Below are positions 55,244 to 64,000 of a stretch of DNA of 64,000 nucleotides, piece after piece (the stretch's first letter is position 1; every line of letters starts with the position of its first letter). The DNA lies in contig OX421499.1 of assembly GCA_949126835.1 (NCBI GenBank), positions 9,771,069 through 9,835,068 of the forward strand. Direction: 5' to 3'. The notes beneath the pieces were generated by a model. It did not search any database, was not told the origin of the DNA, and saw nothing but the letters and a program-made list of their open reading frames with translations. The position numbers and the translations under genes are program-made. The DNA is from Anisus vortex (Eukaryota; Mollusca; Gastropoda; Planorbidae).

Positions 55244-56540
55244 GAGTTCCAAAAAGTGGATCGCAATCTGTTATCGGGACACTAAAATTAAGGGTGGAAA
55301 AGCTCTAAATCTATTTGAGATAGATCTAAAACTGTACATGTTGCCCGCAAAAGGACATTTTTTGTTTTTTAAACCCGATGTTAGCTACAACCGTCAAGTA
55401 CATAATATAAAATATATTAAATACTTACCATGAGTTTGTTTTTTATATCTTTCTCCTCTATAAACTCCTATGCCGTTTAACGGATCGGGACAACAGTTAA
55501 CTATCTGTATATAAATTGGAAACGTTTCCCCAAAAATTTTTAAAATTAAGACAACCATATTGCTTAACTATTTATTATAGAATGAATGAATGTTATAAAA
55601 AAAGGATAAAAAATATATAAAAAAAAACAACCAAAAACAAAATTTCAATAAGGTTAAAGGTCAAACACAATCAGTGGTTTAAGAATTTAACAAATACACA
55701 CACATAGATCTATGTAAAAAAAACAACATAGGTGTTGTAAACCTGCAAACAATGCTGCTAATGATAAGAAACATCCCGTGGGTTTCATTGAAGACCGCCA
55801 AATTGAGATGTGAATTCTGTTTGTTCAGGAGATACGGAAATACATTTTAATCTATGTCCTAAAAGAGTTCCCGCAGTGCAATCGCATTTGTGTCCCATGG
55901 AACGAGATGAGTAGAGTGCGCTTTGAAGCGATCAGAGATTGAAGCTAAGCAATATATCCATTGGAATAATATTCCACTTCTTGTTGCATGGTTTGGACAC
56001 ATCACCTGGTTTTTTTAAACCAAAAAAAAAAAATAACCCCCAAAAACTACTTAGTTGAGAGGGCAACCAGTGCGTTCTAATTTCAGCCCTCCCGCCTGAG
56101 ATTTCAAAACATGAACCCCTTCCTGTCAGCTGATATTGACGATGAAGTAACGGCTGCAACGGGTTTGAATACATACAATCAGTTTTTCCTCTCGTCCGTC
56201 TCAACCCCTCCCCCATGTCCCAGGAGGAATCTGAGTCGGCGGTACTAAGTATACACATACATGAATTGGTAGGGGAGGGGGGATATGGGAATTTTGTTTT
56301 GTAAGTTGGAGACAGTGAAGTGGAAATATTAAGATGATGAATAGGTTTCGGCCGAGGGGAGGGGGGGGCGGGGGGTTGGATCTTTAGAATTGGTTCAAAT
56401 TTCTTATACAAACAAATGGACAAACAAGTGGACATGCGTCTGAATTAAGACCACCACCACCCTAACCCCTAACAAAATAGATATCAATGAATTCATCTTT
56501 TCCCCCACTCTCGTTATGATACTCACACGGACAGCCTCAT
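55244..56540. other. unassigned stretch
   Basis: A minus-strand frame at 55932-56435 is open for 167 codons but is of low-complexity composition and spans a poly-A tract; I do not call it a gene. G-rich runs lie near 56355-56378. Confidence 0.4.
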
Positions 56541-58782
56541 GAGGACAGAACCAATAGAGAGTGAGGACAGAACCAATAGAGAGTGAGGACAGAACCAATA
56601 GAGAGTCAGGACAGAACCAATAGAGAGTCAGGACAGAACCAATAGAGAGTGATGACAGAACCAATAGAGAGTGAGGGAAGAACCAATAGAGAGTCAGGAC
56701 AGAACCAATAGAGAGTCAGGACAGAACCAATAGAGAGTGAACACAGAACCAATAGAGAGTGAGGACAGAACCAATAGAGAGTGAACACAGAACCAATAGA
56801 GAGTGAACACAGAACCAATAGAGAGTGAGGACAGAACCAATAGAGAGTGAACACAGAACCAATAGAGAGTAAGGACAGAACCAATAGAGAGTGAGGACAG
56901 AACCAATAGAGAGTGAGTACAGAACTAATAGAGAGTAAGGACAGAACCAATAGAGAGTGAGGACAGAACCAATAGAGAGTGAGGACAGAACCAATAGAGA
57001 GTAAGGACAGAACCAATAGAGAGTGAACACAGAACCAATAGAGAGTAAGGACAGAACCAATAGCGAGTGAGGACAGAACCAATAGAGAGTAAGGACAGAA
57101 CCAATAGAGAGTGAGGACAGAACCAATAGAGAGTGAAAACAGAACCAATAGAGAGTGAGGACAGAACCAATAGAGAGTGAACACAGAACCAATAGAGAGT
57201 GAGGACAGAACCAATAGAGAGTGAGGACAGAACCAATAGAGAGTAAGGACAGAACCAATAGAGAGTGAACACAGAACCAATAGAGAGTGAACACAGAACC
57301 AATAGAGAGTAAGGACAGAACCAATAGAGAGTGAGGACAGAACCAATAGAGAGTAAGGACAGAACCAATAGAGAGTAAGGACAGAACCAATAGAGAGTAA
57401 GGACAGAACCAATAGAGAGTAAGGACAGAACCAATAGAGAGTAAGGACAGAACCAATAGAGAGTAAGGACAGAACCAATAGAGAGTGAGGACAGAACCAA
57501 TAGAGAGTGAACACAGAACCAATAGAGAGTAAGGACAGAACCAATAGAGAGTGAGGACAGAACCAATAGAGAGTAAGGACAGAACCAATAGAGAGTGAGG
57601 ACAGAACCAATAGAGAGTGAGGACAGAACCAATAGAGAGTGAACACAGAACCAATAGAGAGTAAAGACAGAACCAATAGAGAGTAAGGACAGAACCAATA
57701 GAGAGTGAGGACAGAACCAATAGAGAGTAAGGACAGAACCAATAGAGAGTGAGGACAGAACCAATAGAGAGTGAACACAGAACCAATAGAGAGTAAGGAC
57801 AGAACCAATAGAGAGTGAGGACAGAACCAATAGAGAGTAAGGACAGAACCAATAGAGAGTGAGGACAGAACCAATAGAGAGTAAGGACAGAACCAATAGA
57901 GAGTGAGGACAGAACCAATAGAGAGTGAGGACAGAACCAATAGAGAGTGAGGACAGAACCAATAGAGAGTGAACACAGAACCAATAGAGAGTGAGGACAG
58001 AACCAATAGAGAGTAAGGACAGAACCAATAGAGAGTGAGGACAGAACCAATAGAGAGTAAGGACAGAACCAATAGAGAGTGAGGACAGAACCAATAGAGA
58101 GTGAGGACAGAACCAATAGAGAGTAAGGACAGAACCAATAGAGAGTGAGGACAGAACCAATAGAGAGTGAGGACAGAACCAATAGAGAGTGAACACAGAA
58201 CCAATAGAGAGTGAGGACAGAACCAATAGAGAGTAAGGACAGAACCAATAGAGAGTGAGGACAGAACCAATAGAGAGTAAGGACAGAACCAATAGAGAGT
58301 GAGGACAGAACCAATAGAGAGTGAGGACAGAACCAATAGAGAGTAAGGACAGAACCAATAGAGAGTGAGGACAGAACCAATAGAGAGTAAGGACAGAACC
58401 AATAGAGAGTGAGGACAGAACCAATAGAGAGTGAGGACAGAACCAATAGAGAGTGAAGACAGAACCAATAGAGAGTGAACACAGAACCAATAGAGAGTAA
58501 GGACAGAACCAATAGAGAGTGAGGACAGAACCAATAGAGAGTGAGGACAGAACCAATAGAGAGTGAGGACAGAACCAATAGAGAGTGAGGACAGAACCAA
58601 TAGAGAGTGAGGACAGAACCAATAGAGAGTGAGGACAGAACCAATAGAGAGTAAGGACAGAACCAATAGAGAGTAAGGACAGAACCAATAGAGAGTGAGG
58701 ACAGAACCAATAGAGAGTGAGGACAGAACCAATAGAGAGTGAGGACAGAACCAATAGAGAGTAAGGACAGAACCAATAGAGA
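56541..58782. repeat. minisatellite, 22-bp unit, ~102 copies, each with CCAAT
   Basis: The unit is GAGG (or AAGG, GAAC, CAGG) followed by ACAGAACCAATAGAGAGT. A ten-unit (220-bp) higher-order block recurs, for example from 57971 and 58191 (order GAAC, GAGG, AAGG, GAGG, AAGG, GAGG, GAGG, AAGG, GAGG). Because 22 is one more than a multiple of three and the minus-strand unit lacks stops, all three minus frames are open for 650-700 codons and would read a hydrophobic 22-residue repeat. I consider this a repeat property, not a gene. Confidence 0.98.
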
Positions 58783-59727
58783 AAAGTTCTTAAAATCAGA
58801 TCTTTGATTTGACAAGGTTGTAAAGAGGGTCGAGTATTTCCCATGAAACTATTATGTGCGGAGTGGGGGTGGGGGGGGGGTTGAAAGAGCACCCTGTCTC
58901 AAACTGTGTTTGTGTGTGTGAGTCTGTGTGTGGAGGGAGGCCCAAATAAGTCGGAAGAACAAATAGTGACTGTGTAAAAGTGAGTGTATAAGAGACGGCG
59001 TAATTATAAACAGACTGAGACACACAGTGGACTGTATTATTGTAACGTGTTGACCGGACTTAGTGACCCGATAGCTCTGTGTTATTGTTTATGTGACTGG
59101 CTGGACATGGTGAGTTGTGTTCATGAATAATTATTTGGGTGTGTGAATATAGAGTGAATATAAATGTACTGTATAATGAGAATGAATGTAAATTGTTACA
59201 ACGACCGGTGTGTTGTTAAGTTCTTACTTTTACATAATTTTTTGTTTAAATGTAATGTATTATCGATTCGTTGTTACTAGCTGATGGAAAAGGTAGCCTA
59301 ATGATTCGACAATTCCTACTGAATTTCGGTATTTTACAAAATGATTCACACTAGCTTTTCTATATACACAATTCAATTCTTAGTGTACACACAAAAAAAA
59401 AAAAAATTTAAAAAATATGTGTTTATCATTTTGGATAGAGAGTATATGAAATTATCCCTTAGAAAAGAGACGACAAGGAAGTGACGTAATCAAGTCAAGA
59501 CAGTTCTTTTTCTTATCGTACCAGAGCACAAAAACTCTCTAGCCCAAAACATAAAAAGGCTTTAATCAGACATTCAAATAAATTACTTTTACACACATGG
59601 CTAGGTAGATATATATATCAAGATATATAGAGATCTTCGTGACATTGTGGAAAATATTGGTTTTGGCCTTGAACGATTCTTTAAAGAAACAACTTTACAA
59701 AATGATTTTTCGAACGAACTTCGCCTC
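58783..59727. other. unassigned stretch
   Basis: Short G-rich and GT-rich tracts at about 58860-58935; otherwise AT-rich. No gene is recognised. Confidence 0.4.
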
Positions 59728-59909
59728 TGTATATTTATAGTTCATAGGCCTACAGCCGTATATTTATAGCCTATAGGCCTACAGTCGTACATTTATAGCC
59801 TATAGGTCTACAGTCGTATATTTATAGCCTATAGGCCCACAGTCGTATATTTATAGCCTATAGGCCTACAGTCGTATATTTATAGCCTATAGGCCTACAG
59901 TCGTATATC
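59728..59909. repeat. minisatellite, 29-bp unit, left part (split by LINE)
   Basis: About six units of CGTATATTTATAGCCTATAG plus GCCTACAGT. Each contains the palindrome GCCTATAGGC. It continues at 62835. Confidence 0.93.
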
Positions 59910-59986
59910 TTATCTTATCTTATACATTACAGACGCTCCTTCTATAAAGAAGATTATTGCGTCCTACGCTCATCCGTGGTCCGAGT

Positions 59987-62834
59987 CTAGTCTTGCATTT
60001 TTATTAATGTTTTAAATGATGTTAGGTTATTGGTTTTCCTGGTTTGTTCAGGCAACCCATTCCATGCCCGAATGCCACTCGGGAAGAAAGAGTACTTATA
60101 TGCATTTGTTCTCGCATAAGGGACAAGGAAGGTGTTTTTGTCTCTATGTTTATCTGACCTTTGCAACAGATTGTTATTGGGTTGTATTTCTAAATTAGAG
60201 TTTAATGCCTTATGTATTATTACTACTTTACTCTTTGCCCTTCTGTCCTCTAGTGTTTCTAGGTTTAGTGATTTGACTAATGGTGTTACTCTTGTCAATG
60301 GGGAATGTTCACTAGTTATAAACCTTGCAGCTCTTTTTTGAATTTGTTCTAATTTTTTAATGTTTTCTTTAGTTGATGGGTCCCATACAGATCCTGCATA
60401 TTCTAGTATAGGCCTAACTAATGTGAGATAGCATTTTAGTTTTATATTCTTATTACATTTGTAAAAATTCCTTTTTATGAATCCTAATGTTTTGTTTGAT
60501 TTTTTAATTACTTCATCAATGTGAGGGTTCCAAGATAACTTATCATTTATTCGTATTTGCGCCAGCAGGCAGCACTATGTTTACAGCAGCGCATAGAACT
60601 GTTCCCAACAGGAACGGGATATGCGCTATATAAGTCTCATATTTATTTATTTATTTATTTATTACTCCTAGATACTTAGCATTGCTAGTTTGAGTTAGTT
60701 CTTTATCATGAATGAAGTAGTTTGTTATTATTTGTTTCTTTTTCTTGGATACCCTTATTAGTTGGCATTTTTCTGGGTGAAAAGACATACTCCAGTTTGA
60801 TTCCCATTTTTGTAGTTCATCTAGGTCTTTTTGTAAAAGTTCACTATCTTTTTCTGTCTTTATTATTCTATAAATTATGCAATCATCGGCAAATAATCTT
60901 ACTTTTGTGCCTGTGTTGATGCAATTTGGCAGATCATTAATGTAAATTAGAAATAGTAGGGGCCCTAGAACAGTTCCTTGTGGAACTCCTGAGTTTACTG
61001 TTATTGGTGATGACTTAGAGCCATTTATTATCACTGTTTGTTCTCTGCCTATAAGAAAGTCCTGAATCCACTGATGTAAGGGACCAGAGATGCCAAAGTA
61101 TTTAAGTTTTTTAAGAAGACTAGAATGATGAGCTTTATCAAATGCTTTTGAAAAATCTAGTAATATAGCATCAATTTGGTTGTTATTATCTAATCCCTTA
61201 GACAAGTCATCTATTAAGCCTATCAATTGAGTCTCACATGATCTATTTTTCCTGAAGCCATGTTGGTGTGGGCACAGTGCATTTAGTTTGTCTAGATGAT
61301 TTACTATACTACTATATATTATATGTTCAAGTAATTTACATGTTATGCTTGTTAGAGAAACAGGTCTATAATTTCCGGGGTCAGATTTATCTCCTTTTTT
61401 GAAAAGGGGGGTTACATTGGCTAATTTCCAATCTTTGGGCACTTTGCCCTGGTTTAGAGAGGCCTGAAAAAGTATTTTAAAGATTGGAGATATTTCATTA
61501 GTTAGTTCTTTAAGCAGTCTTGCTGGTATTTCATCTGGACCAGAAGCTTTGTTTACTTTTAAGTTGGTTAGGAGTTGTTTAATGCCTTTTTCATCTACAT
61601 TTATATTTCCTATCTCTTCTAGTTTGTTTAAATTTATGAATATTTCTTTGTCACCTGGATTTGAAAAAGATGATGCAAAGTGTGTGTTTAGGATATTAGC
61701 TTTAGTTTCATTATCATTATAAGTTTCATTGTTTTGGCCTTTTAGTGGAGCTATGCCTGTAGTGTCCATTTTTCTTGATTTAATGTAGGACCATAAGTTT
61801 TTATTATTATCTTTAGAAATTACATTGTTTACATATTCATTCTGCAGCTGTCTGCTTAGTTTCTGAGTTAAATGTTTAATTTTTAGGTATTTTTTATGTA
61901 GTCTAATTGAATTAGTTGCCTTAAACTTTTTGAAAAGATTTTCTTTTTGTTTACACAGTTTCTTTAGTTTAGTGTTAAACCAACATTTGTTAATTTTATT
62001 TGATGTTTGTTTTGTTGGCACAGAGTCAGCCATTATTGCTTTTAAGTTGGTTTTTATAAATTGCCAAATATCTTCAACTGGACTATCTATATTGTATTTA
62101 GTAAGAAAATTGGTTTGGAATTTTATTGCTGCTTGATGTAGTTCTGTTGTGTTACATTTATTCCAGAGATAAATTATTCTTTTAGGTTTCTTGCTAATTT
62201 GGATTTTTATTTTGTTATTTACTCTGACAATATCATGATCTGAAAGTCCAGGGATTATTTCATAATCTAATACTAGTCCTGGTCTGTTCGTTAAAAATAA
62301 ATCTAGTATATTATGGTTTCTTGTTGGTTTTTTATTAATTTGGTCTAAGTTTAGATTTTGGATGGTATTGATAAACATTTCATTTATTTCTTTTGTGTTT
62401 TGGTGCTTTTCTATACAGTAGCTATTCCAATTTATATCAGGGAGGTTGAAGTCCCCCATTATCCAAATTATAGCATTTTTATATTTAGTTTCAATACTTG
62501 TCAGCTGATTACACAGATCAGACATGTACTCTGATGTTGAGTTTGGTGGTCTGTAAACACTGCCTACAATTATTGGTTTGGAATTAGGTCTGCTTATTTT
62601 ACAAAATACTGACTCTATGTTATTTTGAGGTTCTAATTTAATTTCTTCAGCTATTAGGGTAGATTTTATGGCTAGTAAGACTCCTCCATGCCTGTCTGAC
62701 CTATCTTTCCTAAAAATTTCATAATTATTATTGAATATCTCTGTGTTGTAAATATCTGGGCTAAGCCATGTTTCGGAACCTGCAATTATGTCTGGTTCTT
62801 CATTATTTATTAAAAGTTCCAAATCAGCTTTTTT
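59987..62834 (-). pseudogene. LINE ORF2: endonuclease (partial), RT, C-terminal domain, split by SINE tail
   Basis: The first part (62834-60661) encodes about 723 residues: an APE-type endonuclease lacking its first ~20 residues (GSETWLSPDI, GDFNLPDINW, SDHDIV), a basic linker, then an RT with GPDEIPARLL, ILLDFSKAFDK, SGVPQGTVLGPLLF and the catalytic FADD. The second part (60550-59987) continues in an open frame with LSWNPHIDEVIKKSNKTLG, IQKRAARFITS and a C-terminal GIRAWNGLPEQTR, ending at a stop near 59987. There is no RNase H. The only breaks are the 5' truncation and the SINE-tail insertion, so the insertion is recent. Fragments of the same family lie at 8.3, 9.9, 12.1, 12.8 and 20.4 kb. 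Confidence 0.9.
60551..60660 (+). repeat. SINE-B tail fragment (type 2) inserted in LINE
   Basis: It begins CGTATTTGCGCCAGCAGGCA as in 36616-36640 and ends ATATGCGCTATATAAGTCTC followed by (ATTT)n. It interrupts the LINE ORF between YLGVI and the LSWNPHID segment. A T/A-rich target makes the duplication ambiguous. Confidence 0.8.
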
Positions 62835-63073
62835 ATTTATAGCCTATAGCACTGCAGTCGTATATTTATAGCCTATAGGACTGCATTCGTATATTTATAG
62901 CCTATAGGCCTACAGTCGTATATTTATAGCCTATAGGACTGCAGTCGTATATTTATAGCCGATAGGACTGCATTCGTATATTTATAGTCTATAGGCCTAC
63001 AGTCGTATATTTATAGCCTATAGGCCTACAGTCGTATATTTATAGCCTATTGGACTGCAGTCGTATATTTATT
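62835..63073. repeat. minisatellite, 29-bp unit, right part
   Basis: About eight units continuing the array at 59728-59909, with AGGACTGCAGTCG and AGGCCTACAGTCG variants. Confidence 0.92.
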
Positions 63074-63499
63074 TAGGTTCGTATTTAGAATTATGGGTGC
63101 CCTGTTCCCAAGGGTCAATTTTATGTGGGGACCCCTCGAGGCCTTGCCCCTTCCTTCCGACATTGCTGTGTTAGCCTGTATACAGTGTTGCTGATGCTGA
63201 ATGATAACCAATAACTTCTCTGTCTGACTCTGACTGGCGATTTGGCGAGAACCTTATCTTTTCACTTCATTTAACTGCAGTTGCTCGTCTGAGCACTCAT
63301 ACTTGATTACTTGATCGACCACGTAGGCCTATTTTGGGATGTGTGGGGATCCCTGTTCCACGGAACATGTGGCCCATGCCTAAATACGCCCCTATATATA
63401 TTATATATATAGTTTCTCTCTCTCTCTCTCTCCCTCTGTCTTATATATATATAACGGTACTTTGCAGGGGAGGAACTTTATGTGGTCTTGCTGGCTCAT
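63074..63499. other. unassigned stretch with TA and CT microsatellites
   Basis: (TA)n and (TC)n runs at about 63393-63450. No gene is recognised. Confidence 0.45.
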
Positions 63500-64000
63500 T
63501 TATTCTTCGTCTTCTTCGTTCTCAAGTGTTATGATTTGGAGGAACTGCACCGTGGCTGTCGGAGACTCCAGTTCACCATACAGTTTGTCATTAAAGGTAG
63601 CTCCCTGGAGCTCTAGGGCTGACCGGGTGGAGTGGTACATGGCACGGGGGGCAAGCTGAAGGACATGTTCCGCATTTTGTTGTGCTCCTTGATTGAACCT
63701 ATCTTTGTGGAAGTTTTTATAGCAGATTTTTTTTTCTATATTGCAGTTTGACAGATCTTTCATGTTGGTCCATGTTTGATTTTTTTCTAGCCATTCTGTC
63801 AATTTTTTTCGTTGCCTAGTATGTCAATATATCCTGATATCCATTGTGAAGATGTTGTAGGTACATTATAAAGGTGGTCCATAGTGTATTTTAGTAGAGT
63901 GAGTTCATTAAAGGTTGAATAGGTGTTATTTGGTATTTTTCCGCAGTGCTCTTTGGGAGTTTTCGATACAGTCAGCAGAGAAAGATTTGCTATAAACTTA
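63500..64000 (-). pseudogene. RNase H/C-terminal relic of a second RNase H-bearing LINE (partial)
   Basis: On the minus strand, a degraded RNase H end (SSQWISGYIDILGNEKN, near 63880-63815) is followed after a frameshift by a 100-codon open segment (63802-63500). That segment has EHVLQLAPRAMYHSTRSAL and LQGATFNDKLYGELES, resembling the C-terminal tail after RNase H in another LINE group. The first RNase H motifs would lie further right, beyond the window or in decayed sequence. The family differs from the I/Nimb copies at 2.4 and 50.4 kb. The assignment rests on recognisable motif order only. Confidence 0.6.

Larger units (their letters stand above)
59910..62834 (-). mobile_element. CR1/L2/Daphne-type LINE, 5'-truncated, young
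   Basis: The element lies on the minus strand between the two halves of a 29-bp array. The 3' end (minus sense) has a hairpin block (complement of 59926-59974) followed by TAAGATAAGATAAGATA, a microsatellite-like tail. The coding region is open throughout except for a 110-bp SINE-tail insertion at 60551-60660. The 5' end is truncated within the endonuclease. Confidence 0.88.

Noticed and set aside
55932..56435. 167-codon minus-strand open frame
   Set aside because: Low-complexity, proline- and serine-rich composition; it spans a homopolymer and has no recognisable domain.
7224..58782. CRISPR arrays
   Set aside because: The regular repeats are directly adjacent tandem units without unique spacers, there are no cas genes, and the context is eukaryotic.
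56606..58892. Large hydrophobic repeat proteins on the minus strand
   Set aside because: Three overlapping frames encode the same repeat in different phases, which is expected from a stop-free 22-bp unit. No gene signals are seen.

Overview
The window looks like a piece of an animal nuclear genome made almost entirely of repeats: AT-rich, with no operons, no convincing host protein-coding gene and no functional RNA gene. The retroelements (an RNase H-bearing I/Nimb-like LINE, a CR1/L2/Daphne-type LINE, an RTE-like LINE, an LTR element with a Gmr1-like domain order, several tRNA-derived SINEs) and the minisatellite richness suggest an invertebrate, most plausibly a mollusc such as a gastropod. 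The organism is an inference from element families, not a direct observation.

Layout. 0.3-1.1 kb: foldback-like inverted repeat. 1.6-7.2 kb: a 3' fragment and then a nearly full-length I/Nimb-like LINE with an uninterrupted 1538-aa endonuclease-RT-RNase H protein, ending in an antisense SINE. 7.2-8.2 kb: 46/47-bp minisatellite. 8.3-13.1 kb: LINE relics, hAT-type MITEs, a U2-snRNA-like sequence. 13.2-17.9 kb: 36-, 42- and 14-bp minisatellites. 19-24 kb: SINE, MITE, a LINE fragment fused to an RTE-like LINE pseudogene. 24-28.7 kb: 20/10-bp and 15-bp arrays. 30.2-31.4 kb: a terminal-inverted-repeat element with eight internal motif copies. 31.8-35.5 kb: nothing recognisable. 35.6-38.9 kb: LINE relic, SINE, 21-bp array, MITE. 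40.5-46.7 kb: an LTR retrotransposon with two 603-bp LTRs, inserted in a 36-bp minisatellite and lacking RT. 47-53 kb: SINEs and a hAT transposon with perfect 8-bp target duplication, itself split by a second copy of the I/Nimb LINE. 53.9-58.8 kb: 36-, 14- and 22-bp arrays. 59.7-63.1 kb: a CR1/L2-type LINE inserted in a 29-bp minisatellite and carrying a SINE tail fragment. 63.5-64 kb: relic of another RNase H-bearing LINE.

How the parts relate. Several insertions are nested and can be ordered in time: SINE-B < hAT < I-LINE (49.3-52.7 kb); minisatellite < LTR element; minisatellite < LINE < SINE tail; LINE relic < MITE. The best functional link is that SINE-B at 49.3 kb ends with the same 3' hairpin-bearing tail as the LINE at 59.9 kb, the signature expected of a SINE mobilised by that LINE's machinery. 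Clear minisatellite arrays cover about 11 kb (roughly 18 percent) of the window by my estimate.
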